Of a stretch of 64,000 bases of DNA, positions 52,029-59,981 are shown piece by piece (position 1 is the first letter of the stretch; each line of letters begins with the position of its first letter). This stretch comes from Chryseobacterium sp. GVT01B (GTDB lineage Bacteria > Bacteroidota > Bacteroidia > Flavobacteriales > Weeksellaceae), in assembly GCF_019970045.1 (NCBI RefSeq), contig NZ_JAHXYI010000007.1, positions 1 through 64,000 on the forward strand, given 5' to 3'. Below the pieces are notes generated by a model, which saw nothing but the letters and a program-made list of their open reading frames with translations, was not told where the DNA came from and searched no databases. The translations under genes were made by a program, and so were the position numbers.

Positions 52029-53573
52029 ATGAAACAGAAACTTTCTTTTTTCATTTTTCTTTTGACCGTAGGATTAGCCAATGCACAGGTTGAAGAAAAA
52101 AAGCTGGATGAACTGATCCAAAATACTCTGAAAACTTTTGATGTACCTGGAATGTCCGTAGGGATTGTAAAAGATGGGAAAATGATTTATTCCAAAGGTT
52201 TTGGAGTACGTTCTCTTACAACCAAGCAGCCTATGGATGATAATACATTGGTGGGGATTGCTTCAAACTCTAAAGGTTTCACATGTACAGCGTTAGCAAT
52301 TTTAGCAGATGAAGGAAAACTGAACTGGGATGATAAAGTTTCAAAATATATTCCTGAGTTTCAAATGTACGATCCGTATGTTTCGCAAAATGTAACAATA
52401 AAGGATCTTATCACTCACAGAGCTGGATTAGGACTTGGACAGGGAGATCTTATGTTTTTTCCGGAAGGGGGTAACTTAACGGTGAATGACATTGTTCATA
52501 ATGTGAGATATCTGAAACCTGAAAATCCTTTCAGAACAAAATTAGATTATAATAACATCATGTTTATTGTTGCGGGGGAAGTGATTCACAGAGTTTCCGG
52601 ATTAAGCTGGGCAGACTTTATTGAACAGAGAATCATGAAGCCTGTAGGAATGACTTCAAGCTTTGGAAGCTATAACAGAGCAAAAGCAACGGTCAACAAA
52701 ATTGATGCACATGCTCCTGTAGACGGAAAAGCAATTGCTGTTCCTCACGACTGGAACGAAACAGCCAATGCTGCAGGGGGAATTATGAGTAACATCAAAG
52801 ACATGACAATATGGGCGGAATGTCTGCTAAATAATTTCACCACTAAAGACGGGAAAAAATTAGTTTCAGATAAAAATGTTCAACAGCTTTGGAATCTTCA
52901 GATCCCAGACAGAGTAGCGGCAAAGAATCCATATGATACAAGCTTCTACGGATATGGTTTAGGCTGGTTCCTGAGCGATGTTAAAGGACATAAGCAGGTG
53001 CAGCATACAGGCGGATTAATTGGAACGGTTACTCAGTTTACTTTAATTCCGGATATGAAGCTGGGAATTGTCGTATTGACCAACCAACAGTCTGGAGCTG
53101 CTTTCAATACCATTACCAATACGGTGAAGGATTCTTATCTTGGCGTAGCAGACAGAAACTGGCTGAAAACATATGGCGACAGAATGTCTAAAATGGAAGC
53201 AGATTTTAATAAACAAAAGAAAGATGCTTTTGCAAAATCTGAAGCATTTAAAAAAGAAAAATCTCTTCAGCCAAAAGCAGAACAGTTTACAGGAACATAT
53301 AATGATGCATGGTTTGGTGATGTAGAAATTTCTCAGCAAGGAAATACTTACAGAATTTCATGCAAAAACTCTCCAAGATTAAAAGGGGAATTACTTCCTT
53401 ATTCCAATAGTTCTTTCATTATCAAATGGGATGACAGAAGCTATGATGCAGATGCTTATATTATTTTCAGTTATGATGAAAACGGAAAGGCAGAATCTGC
53501 AAAATTGAAGGCGATTTCCGATGTGACCGATTTTAGTTTTGATTTTGATGATCTGGACTTGAAGAGGAAATAA
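52029..53573 (+). CDS. Beta-lactamase-family serine hydrolase with DUF3471 tail
   Basis: The 514-residue exported protein has a signal peptide and a class C beta-lactamase/PBP4-like domain: Ser79-x-x-Lys82 (SNSK), Tyr174-Asn (DYNNIMF) and His326-Thr-Gly-Gly. The C-terminal domain (about 405-505) is DUF3471-like. Such proteins are mostly esterases or D-aminopeptidases rather than true beta-lactamases. A terminator follows. Confidence 0.9.
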   Translation: MKQKLSFFIFLLTVGLANAQVEEKKLDELIQNTLKTFDVPGMSVGIVKDGKMIYSKGFGVRSLTTKQPMDDNTLVGIASNSKGFTCTALAILADEGKLNWDDKVSKYIPEFQMYDPYVSQNVTIKDLITHRAGLGLGQGDLMFFPEGGNLTVNDIVHNVRYLKPENPFRTKLDYNNIMFIVAGEVIHRVSGLSWADFIEQRIMKPVGMTSSFGSYNRAKATVNKIDAHAPVDGKAIAVPHDWNETANAAGGIMSNIKDMTIWAECLLNNFTTKDGKKLVSDKNVQQLWNLQIPDRVAAKNPYDTSFYGYGLGWFLSDVKGHKQVQHTGGLIGTVTQFTLIPDMKLGIVVLTNQQSGAAFNTITNTVKDSYLGVADRNWLKTYGDRMSKMEADFNKQKKDAFAKSEAFKKEKSLQPKAEQFTGTYNDAWFGDVEISQQGNTYRISCKNSPRLKGELLPYSNSSFIIKWDDRSYDADAYIIFSYDENGKAESAKLKAISDVTDFSFDFDDLDLKRK

Positions 53574-53598
53574 AAAATGAGCATAAAAATATTCTATG

Positions 53599-53627
53599 AA
53601 GAACGGGCATTGGTCCGTTCTTTTTTG
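53599..53627 (+). terminator. Terminator of the serine hydrolase
   Basis: The stem AAGAACGG / CCGTTCTT with an 8-nt loop is followed by a T-run. Confidence 0.8.
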
Positions 53628-53678
53628 TTTCTATGAAAAAAATACTTCCTCGCGGAATTATAAATAATGACTTTTGAT

Positions 53679-53762
53679 ATTCAATAGGAACGGGCTTTAG
53701 CCGAAACTTAACCACCCCGTCAAAAAATAAATTTTTTACCACCCCTCCGGAGGAGGGGAATG
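53679..53762. repeat. Composite repeat (two fused families)
   Basis: The left part ATTCAATAGGAACGGGCTTT matches the left half of the 28466-28559 element. The right part CACCCCGTCAAAAA ... CCCCTCCGGAGGAGGGGAA is the reverse complement of 27881-27940. Two element families are joined head to tail here. Confidence 0.65.
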
Positions 53763-53786
53763 TGTAGTTGGTAAAAGAAATATTGT

Positions 53787-54677
53787 TTATTGCAGCAGGT
53801 TTAGGTCTTGTTCTGCTAAAGAAAGCTCTGTATTGAGATGCTGTTTTTCAAAGAAATTTTTTAATTCAAGAAGTCTTTTCTTATTATTATAATGTATACT
53901 GGCATTCAGCTTTCTCTGGCATAGTGAACATGCTCTTGCGAGGTGATAATCTGTTTCTGAAAGTGAATTGGTTCCATTCATCACGCAGTTGGCATTCAGA
54001 CAATGGCTGATTCCGAACATATGTCCGATCTCGTGAGAACTGATTTTTATTAATCTCAGAAAGCTCTCATTGAAATTGGAATCCGTTAAATGACCGTTTG
54101 CAAATCTATACATGGATGTTACGCCTACACCTTCTTCATAAGAGGCAAGTCCGAAAATGTAGTTCCATTCCGGTTGAGGGAAAAGATCTTTTTCTGTAAT
54201 CCCCATCAATACTACAGCATCTTTAGGCTTTCTTTTAATGAGAACGCTTTCCAGTACGTAACTTGCCAGAATTTGCTCCTGTCCTTCCTTTGAAATTCTT
54301 TTGATTTTTTCAGGAAAGATTGTGTTGGGTAAAGCGGGAAGAACCTTTGTTTCCAGCTGGAAATATATTTTTAAATATTCTTTGGTGAGTACTATTTGTC
54401 TTTTCTGAAGTTCATTAAATTTTCCGATCGGCTGGAGGTAAATAATGTTTTTTCCAGGTTTGGGCTTTATCTTTTTTGATTGCTGAAAATCTTCAAACTG
54501 CTGAAATTTTTCATCATGATTGTACCGCCAGCTTCCGTGCTTGGGGGAAGAAAGCTTTATATCATTCAGCGCAATCGATTCAAAATAGGTTTTCTTCTGT
54601 TTCTGACATGAAAAAAGAAGGATGAATAGGGCTGCATAAGAAAAGAGAAAAGTAATGTTATATTTTCCCCGGTTCAT
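53787..54677 (-). CDS. Archaemetzincin-like lipoprotein peptidase (M54)
   Basis: The 296-residue protein has a lipoprotein signal (LLFSC) and a metallopeptidase core, HEIGHMFGISHC (215-226). It then has the second cysteine set CVMN and CSLC expected of archaemetzincins, which bind one catalytic and one structural zinc. The family is named from archaea and animals. I start it at 54677; the longer frame from 54728 runs into the SixA gene. It overlaps the SixA gene by 20 bases. Confidence 0.87.
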   Translation of the reverse strand: MNRGKYNITFLFSYAALFILLFSCQKQKKTYFESIALNDIKLSSPKHGSWRYNHDEKFQQFEDFQQSKKIKPKPGKNIIYLQPIGKFNELQKRQIVLTKEYLKIYFQLETKVLPALPNTIFPEKIKRISKEGQEQILASYVLESVLIKRKPKDAVVLMGITEKDLFPQPEWNYIFGLASYEEGVGVTSMYRFANGHLTDSNFNESFLRLIKISSHEIGHMFGISHCLNANCVMNGTNSLSETDYHLARACSLCQRKLNASIHYNNKKRLLELKNFFEKQHLNTELSLAEQDLNLLQ

Positions 54678-55134
54678 AAAAGAATAGTAATTTCTTTTTA
54701 GCACCATCAAATTCGGACCATGATTCACAGTCTACTTCAAAACCAGCGACTCCGCATGTGGGAAAATGAAAAATATCTTCAGAAATAGAATTGGCAAAAT
54801 TGGAAATTCCATTATTATGAGAGAAAAAGGCAACTGAATTCAAGGTGTCATCCAGGTTATAAATTACAGATTCAAAGCTTCTTTCCGAAGGATTATATAA
54901 TTTTTCATCTGTAGCACAGTTAAGCTGATACGCCTGATTAAAAATTTTACACGTATTCAGTGCACGCACCGCAGGGCTTGATACAAAGTGATCGATGGAA
55001 ATATTATTACTTTTAAGGAATCTGGACATGTGCATAGCGTCTGTCAAACCCTTGTCTGCCAATGGTCTGTCAAAGTCCTCCGTTTCCTCCGGCCAGTCGC
55101 TTTTTGCATGTCTTACGAGGATGAGTTTCTTCAT
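54658..55134 (-). CDS. SixA-type histidine phosphatase
   Basis: The 158-residue phosphatase has the LVRHAKSDW start (Arg8, His9) and the FFSHNNGISNFA segment with the second catalytic histidine. SixA removes phosphate from phosphohistidine in phosphorelays. Its end overlaps the start of the archaemetzincin gene, so the two form a unit. Confidence 0.88.
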   Translation of the reverse strand: MKKLILVRHAKSDWPEETEDFDRPLADKGLTDAMHMSRFLKSNNISIDHFVSSPAVRALNTCKIFNQAYQLNCATDEKLYNPSERSFESVIYNLDDTLNSVAFFSHNNGISNFANSISEDIFHFPTCGVAGFEVDCESWSEFDGAKKKLLFFYEPGKI

Positions 55135-55234
55135 ATAATTGTTTTTTGGAAGATTAAAATTATAAAAAAAATAATGGAATAAAACATGATTTATATAAAA
55201 AAACTGCGTTATGAATAAAATCAGTAAATTTTAC

Positions 55235-55242
55235 TAAATTTG
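55235..55242 (+). promoter_or_regulatory. -7 promoter box of ruvX
   Basis: TAAATTTG matches TAnnTTTG and ends seven bases before the ATG, predicting a leaderless or nearly leaderless mRNA. Confidence 0.5.
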
Positions 55243-55249
55243 CAGACTT

Positions 55250-55666
55250 ATGGGACAAATCCTTGCAATAGACTACGGAAAGGCTCGTTGTGGTATCGCT
55301 GCAACAGATGATATGCAGATTATAGCCAGTGGGCTGGAGACTGTGGAGAACCGTTTTTTACTGGAATTTTTGAAAAAATATTTCAATGAAAATAAAGTAG
55401 ATGAGGTAGTAATCGGACTTCCCATAGATTTGAAAGGAAACGTTTCGGAAGTGGAAACCGATATTTTAAAATTCATTGAAGAATTTAAAAAAGAATTTTC
55501 GGATATTGCGGTTCATCGTTTTGATGAAAGATTTACTTCCAAAATGGCTTCATTTTTTATTTCCCAAAGTGGAAAAAACAAAAAAAAGAGGCAGGAGAAA
55601 GGATTAATAGATAAAGTAAGTGCAACCATCATATTGCAGAATTTTTTAGAACAAAGATTAAGATGA
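55250..55666 (+). CDS. ruvX: Holliday junction resolvase RuvX/YqgF-type
   Basis: The 138-residue RNase H-fold nuclease has ILAIDYGKARCGIA (Asp8), VVIGLPIDLKGN and VHRFDERFTS. The family resolves Holliday junctions or matures the 5' end of 16S rRNA. It overlaps def by 4 bases (ATGA), so the two are coupled in translation. Confidence 0.93.
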   Translation: MGQILAIDYGKARCGIAATDDMQIIASGLETVENRFLLEFLKKYFNENKVDEVVIGLPIDLKGNVSEVETDILKFIEEFKKEFSDIAVHRFDERFTSKMASFFISQSGKNKKKRQEKGLIDKVSATIILQNFLEQRLR

Positions 55667-56235
55667 TATTACCGATAAGAGCTTTTGGGGATCCTGTTTT
55701 GAGAAAAGTGGGAAAAGATATAGACAAAGATTATCCCGAATTACAGGAACTGATAGATAATATGTTCGAAACCATGTACAGCGCTAATGGCATAGGTCTT
55801 GCTGCGCCACAGATTGGTTTGGATATCCGTCTGTTTGTAATAGATGTGACACCTCTTGCAGAAGATGAGGATTATGAAGACATTAAGGATGAGCTGGCAG
55901 AGTTTAAAAAAGTTTTCATCAATGCTCAGATTCTTGAAGAATCAGGTGAAGAATGGAAGTTCAATGAAGGCTGTCTTTCTATTCCGGATGTAAGAGAAGA
56001 TGTAAAAAGAAAAGGAACAATCGTTATTGAATATTATGACGAAAATTTTGTGAAACATACAGAAACTTTTTCCGATATTAGAGCCCGCGTAATTCAGCAT
56101 GAATATGACCACATTGAAGGGGTTCTGTTTACTGACCACCTGAGTGCTCTGAAAAAGAAACTGGTAAAAGGTAAACTGACAAAAATCTCTCAGGGTGACG
56201 TAAACATTGGTTACAAAATGAGATTTCCAAAATAA
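55663..56235 (+). CDS. def: Peptide deformylase
   Basis: The 190-residue metallo-enzyme removes the formyl group from new proteins. The three motifs are intact: GIGLAAPQIG, EGCLSIP (Cys104) and QHEYDHIEG (His146, Glu147, His150). It follows ruvX with a 4-base overlap. Confidence 0.95.
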   Translation: MILPIRAFGDPVLRKVGKDIDKDYPELQELIDNMFETMYSANGIGLAAPQIGLDIRLFVIDVTPLAEDEDYEDIKDELAEFKKVFINAQILEESGEEWKFNEGCLSIPDVREDVKRKGTIVIEYYDENFVKHTETFSDIRARVIQHEYDHIEGVLFTDHLSALKKKLVKGKLTKISQGDVNIGYKMRFPK

Positions 56236-56310
56236 ATTAAACAAGGATAAAAGAAATAATATAAAGCAAAAAGCTTAAGGCTGATTGCAGAATTTACAAA
56301 AAATAAAATT

Positions 56311-56865
56311 ATGCTGTTAGAAAAAATAATTTCAATTTCTGGAAAACCAGGACTTTACAAATTAGTTTCTCAATTAAGAAACGGATTCATCATTGAAGAT
56401 GTTACCAGTAAGAAAAAAGTAAGTATTGGAAACTCAAGCCAGGTAAGTTTGTTGGATAATATTGCCATGTTTACATTTGAGAAAGAAGTTCCTTTGTTTG
56501 AAGTATTTGAAAATATTGCTAAAAACAACGACTATAAGGAAACTATTTCTCACAAATCTTCTGATGCAGATCTGAAAGATTTTATGTTGGCATCTCTTCC
56601 TAACTATGATACAGAAAGAGTATATTCTTCTGATATTAAGAAATTGGCTCAGTGGTATAATGTTCTTCACAAAGCAGGATATATTACTCCTGAAAGTTTT
56701 GTAAAGGCAGAGCCTGAAACTTTGGATGGAGAGCCTGCGGAAGAGCTGAACATTGAAAAAGAAGCTAAAAAAGCTCCAAAAGCAGAGAAACCAGCTGCTC
56801 CAAAAGTAAAAGCTACTTCAGCTGCAAAATCAGCTCCGAAAAGTACACACAGAAAACAAGGATAA
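56311..56865 (+). CDS. DUF5606-like protein
   Basis: The 184-residue protein matches a family found across Bacteroidota. Residues 1-130 are conserved (LEKIISISGKPGLYKLVSQL), and the tail is a Lys/Ala/Pro-rich stretch resembling a nucleic-acid-binding region. Function is unknown. It follows def by 75 bases in the same direction, and a terminator ends the unit. Confidence 0.8.
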   Translation: MLLEKIISISGKPGLYKLVSQLRNGFIIEDVTSKKKVSIGNSSQVSLLDNIAMFTFEKEVPLFEVFENIAKNNDYKETISHKSSDADLKDFMLASLPNYDTERVYSSDIKKLAQWYNVLHKAGYITPESFVKAEPETLDGEPAEELNIEKEAKKAPKAEKPAAPKVKATSAAKSAPKSTHRKQG

Positions 56866-56887
56866 TTCAGTTCTGAATTAAAGATAC

Positions 56888-56921
56888 AAAGCCTTGTCGG
56901 GAATTTCCTGACAAGGCTTTT
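56888..56921 (+). terminator. Terminator of the ruvX-def unit
   Basis: The stem AAAGCCTTGTC / GACAAGGCTTT with an 11-nt loop ends in T-rich sequence. Confidence 0.8.
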
Positions 56922-56953
56922 GGTTTTAGCAGGTGGCAGATGATAGGTAGCAG

Positions 56954-57066
56954 GGATTAGGGATTAGGGATTAGGGAAATTTTCTGCTGAGTTCAAATTT
57001 CGTCTTTATCTTTAAACATTAAACATTAAACATTAAACATTAAACATTAAACATTAAACATTAAAC
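56954..57066. repeat. Two heptamer tandem repeats
   Basis: GGATTAG is repeated about three and a half times (56954-56977). After a 34-base gap TTAAACA is repeated almost eight times (57012-57066). Both have 7-bp units. The region between the DUF5606-like gene and mazG has no gene. Confidence 0.85.
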
Positions 57067-57153
57067 GCGAATCTCGTATCCCGTACCTCGCACCCACATC
57101 TATAAACTCTCAACTTTCAACGCTAACCTCTACCACAGACCCAAAATATCCCT

Positions 57154-57161
57154 TACATTTG
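57154..57161 (+). promoter_or_regulatory. -7 promoter box of mazG
   Basis: TACATTTG matches TAnnTTTG. It supports the ATG at 57187 rather than the upstream TTG at 57169. Confidence 0.5.
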
Positions 57162-57186
57162 TATAAGATTGAATTTCCCAATACTT

Positions 57187-57954
57187 ATGAATACGAAACA
57201 GGAGAAACTGGAAGCCTTTGGAAGATTACTGGATATCATGGATGATCTTCGTGAAAAATGTCCGTGGGACCAGAAACAGACTTTAGAGTCGCTTCGCCAT
57301 CTTACCCTTGAAGAAACTTATGAGCTTTCCGATGCTATTTTACAGAATGATCTGCAGGAGATAAAAAAAGAGCTGGGTGATGTTTTACTTCACTTGGTTT
57401 TTTACGCTAAAATTGGTTCGGAAAAAGAAAGTTTTGATATTGCAGATGTGATCAACTCCCTTAATGAAAAGCTGATCTTCCGTCATCCTCATATCTATGG
57501 AGATGTTGAAGTGAAAGATGAAGAAGAGGTAAAACAAAACTGGGAAAAATTAAAATTAAAGGAAGGAAATAAATCCATTTTAGGAGGCGTTCCGAAAAGC
57601 TTACCGAGTCTGGTAAAAGCATACAGAATCCAGGATAAGGTAAAAGGAATCGGTTTTGAATTCCATGATGCCGAAGATGCCTGGAAAAAAGTAGATGAAG
57701 AGATTCAGGAGTTTCATGCTGAAACCGATCTTGATAAGAAAGAACAGGAACTGGGTGATGTGTTTTTCTCTTTGATCAATTATGCAAGAATTTCAGGTAT
57801 TAATCCGGATTCGGCTTTAGAAAGAACCAATCTTAAGTTTATTTCAAGATTCCAAAAAATGGAAAGGCTTGCTGAAGAACAGGATTTAAAATTGGCAGAT
57901 ATGTCTCTGGAAGAAATGGATGTTCTTTGGGAAAAGGCAAAAAAGCTTTCATAG
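57187..57954 (+). CDS. mazG: Nucleoside triphosphate pyrophosphohydrolase
   Basis: The 255-residue protein has two MazG domains, with metal-binding motifs LEETYELSDAI and EIQEFHAE ... QELGDVFFSL. It hydrolyses NTPs or dNTPs to monophosphates and PPi, and is not the toxin-antitoxin MazE/F. The start at 57187 is fixed by the promoter box. Confidence 0.94.
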   Translation: MNTKQEKLEAFGRLLDIMDDLREKCPWDQKQTLESLRHLTLEETYELSDAILQNDLQEIKKELGDVLLHLVFYAKIGSEKESFDIADVINSLNEKLIFRHPHIYGDVEVKDEEEVKQNWEKLKLKEGNKSILGGVPKSLPSLVKAYRIQDKVKGIGFEFHDAEDAWKKVDEEIQEFHAETDLDKKEQELGDVFFSLINYARISGINPDSALERTNLKFISRFQKMERLAEEQDLKLADMSLEEMDVLWEKAKKLS

Positions 57955-58010
57955 CTCTTTATTGGAACAATTAATGCTTCTTACATTCAATTAAAAAATA
58001 AAAAATAAAT

Positions 58011-58886
58011 ATGTTACGTTTTCTTATTTTACCTGCTTTACTTTTATTGAGCTGCAATCCAAAAGCTCAGAATTCTCCGTCTAATGAGGATGAATTGAAA
58101 ATCCAGTTTTCCTTACCTAAAAAGTTGAAGGAAGTTTCCGGAATTACTTTGTCAAAAGATAAGAAAACAATCTGGGTAATAGAAGACAGAGGGAATAAAA
58201 ATGCAATATATGGTTTGAGTGATAAAGGTGATATGCTGGCAAAAATACCGGTAGAAAATGCTGAAAATACAGACTGGGAAGATATCATATCAGATTCTCA
58301 GGGAAATATTTATATCGGAGATTTTGGAAATAACGATAATAACAGACAGGATCTGGCTATCTTAAAAACCGATTTGAAAGGCAGCAGACAAACCATAACT
58401 AAGGTTGTTCAGACTACAAAATTCCATTATCAGGGTCAAACGGAATTTCCACCAAAAAAATCAAACCTGTTGTACGATTGTGAAGCTTTTGTAGAAATGG
58501 ATGGAAATTTTTACTTATTCACCAAAAACAGAAGCAAAGGTTTTGACGGAACTTTCCTGGTATTTCAGGTACCTAATAAAGAAGGTGACTTTGAAGCAAA
58601 GTTAATAGGAACATTGAAACTTCAGGGTGGTTATAATGATGCTGCCATCACTTCAGCTACCATCAACAGTACGAAAGATAAAATTGTATTGCTGACGCAT
58701 AAAAATGTTCATGTTCTTACAGGTTTTACGGCCAACGATTTCAGTTCTGCTAAAATTCAGAAAATTCCATTGAATCATAATTCGCAGAAGGAAGCTATTG
58801 TTTTTCTTAATGATAAAACACTAATGATTGCTGATGAGAAAGGGAAGGATGAAGGTGGAAATGTGTATACTTTTTCGTTAAACTAA
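58011..58886 (+). CDS. Lipoprotein with SdiA-regulated/propeller-like fold
   Basis: The 291-residue lipoprotein (signal ending LLLLSC) has repeated strand motifs such as EVSGITLSKDKKTIWVIEDR, NIYIGDFGNNDNN and GNFYLFTKNRSKG. These resemble the SdiA-regulated or esterase-like beta-propeller families. No catalytic site is claimed. It follows mazG by 56 bases and is closed by a terminator. Confidence 0.7.
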   Translation: MLRFLILPALLLLSCNPKAQNSPSNEDELKIQFSLPKKLKEVSGITLSKDKKTIWVIEDRGNKNAIYGLSDKGDMLAKIPVENAENTDWEDIISDSQGNIYIGDFGNNDNNRQDLAILKTDLKGSRQTITKVVQTTKFHYQGQTEFPPKKSNLLYDCEAFVEMDGNFYLFTKNRSKGFDGTFLVFQVPNKEGDFEAKLIGTLKLQGGYNDAAITSATINSTKDKIVLLTHKNVHVLTGFTANDFSSAKIQKIPLNHNSQKEAIVFLNDKTLMIADEKGKDEGGNVYTFSLN

Positions 58887-58915
58887 ACTTTTATCCAATA
58901 CATAAATGATAAATA

Positions 58916-58946
58916 AAACCCCACAGAGAAATCTGTGGGGTTTTTG
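58916..58946 (+). terminator. Terminator of the propeller-like lipoprotein gene
   Basis: The stem ACCCCACAGA / TCTGTGGGGT has a short loop and T-run. Confidence 0.85.
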
Positions 58947-58984
58947 AATATATGAATGTATTGAAGTGATTGACGTTTTATAGG

Positions 58985-59707
58985 CTACGGAGTAAGATAT
59001 GAGATATGAATATTACCGCTTGACAACCGGAAATCCTGAGTATATCGGCAACGTATTCTGAAGGTTTCTCCCGTATTAAAAAAATTAATGGATGAAAGAT
59101 TATGATTCAATCCTGTAGTACGTTCTCCATGTCCGGTGGATATTCCTGCAAGTGTTGTAAGGGTAGGCGATACTTTCTGGATATAAGAATTGGCTGTTCC
59201 TGCAGTTTGTCCTGACGGATTTAAATTAAGATCATAGGTTGCATAAGGAACAATATTATAAAACCCGGGTTTTACTACTGTAAAAAGTCCTGTTGTTGAA
59301 TTATAGGTCAGATAAGCTGTATCAATCTTATTACTCACATTAAAAACATAGGTTTGTGAATAACTTTCATGAGTGTTGACCGGAGTAGAATGTGTTCCTG
59401 TATAGCTGCCACTGGATGGGCTGATATCAGTTTTATTTCCCACATACACTACTTTTAAGAAGTTTTCAGATTCAATTGTTTTCCAAACCGGAGTATTTCC
59501 GGCTCCGTTTGACATGAGGACTTCACCTTTGTTTCCTGAATTTCCCTTTGTTCTGTCATCGCCACCTACATTCAGGTCTTTAACAACCTGTAGAGAACCG
59601 TTGACGTGTAATGTATGTTGTGGTGTTGGTGTTTTAATACCTACCTGTGCATTTAAATGAATAAACATAACAAATAATGCCATATACAATAGCTTTTTTT
59701 TCATCAT
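58985..59707 (-). CDS. Exported protein of the Chryseobacterium surface type
   Basis: The 240-residue protein has a signal peptide, then the start QVGIKTPTPQHTLHVNGSLQ. This is a phrase I associate with many Flavobacteriia surface proteins that carry tail-fibre-like N-termini. The body holds NKGEVLMSNGAGNTPVW and a C-terminal strand-rich domain. Function is unknown. It may start one codon later. A -7 box TATATTTG (minus strand, 59728-59735) is present. Confidence 0.75.
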   Translation of the reverse strand: MMKKKLLYMALFVMFIHLNAQVGIKTPTPQHTLHVNGSLQVVKDLNVGGDDRTKGNSGNKGEVLMSNGAGNTPVWKTIESENFLKVVYVGNKTDISPSSGSYTGTHSTPVNTHESYSQTYVFNVSNKIDTAYLTYNSTTGLFTVVKPGFYNIVPYATYDLNLNPSGQTAGTANSYIQKVSPTLTTLAGISTGHGERTTGLNHNLSSINFFNTGETFRIRCRYTQDFRLSSGNIHISYLTP

Positions 59708-59727
59708 CTGTTGATTTTTTGTTGCAA

Positions 59728-59735
59728 CAAATATA
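59728..59735 (-). promoter_or_regulatory. -7 promoter box of the surface-type protein gene
   Basis: The minus strand reads TATATTTG, 20 bases upstream of the start codon. Confidence 0.5.
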
Positions 59736-59981
59736 AAATGTTTTTAAAATGTCCTTTTTTTAAAGAATTGATAAACATATAGTGCTATGTATTGCATTGA
59801 CCTATGTAGCTAAAAATATGGCTTTTATTTAAAAGCCATATTTGTTTTATTAATGAAAAATGTAAGCTGAAAATTAGAATTATTAAATTTAATTAAAATT
59901 GAAATTTTTTAGATATTCAATAATAATTAATTCTAATATGTTGTTAAACAGTATTTTGTATCTGTCTCAAAATTATAATAC

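Noticed and set aside
52029..53573. Antibiotic-resistance beta-lactamase
   Set aside because: The SxxK, YxN and HTGG motifs are shared by esterases and peptidases, and the DUF3471-like tail points to that wider family.
57012..57066. Possible CRISPR array
   Set aside because: The units are 7 bp with no spacers, so it is a simple tandem repeat.
57187..57954. Toxin-antitoxin module (MazEF)
   Set aside because: The protein is the double-domain MazG pyrophosphohydrolase; no mazE or mazF is next to it.
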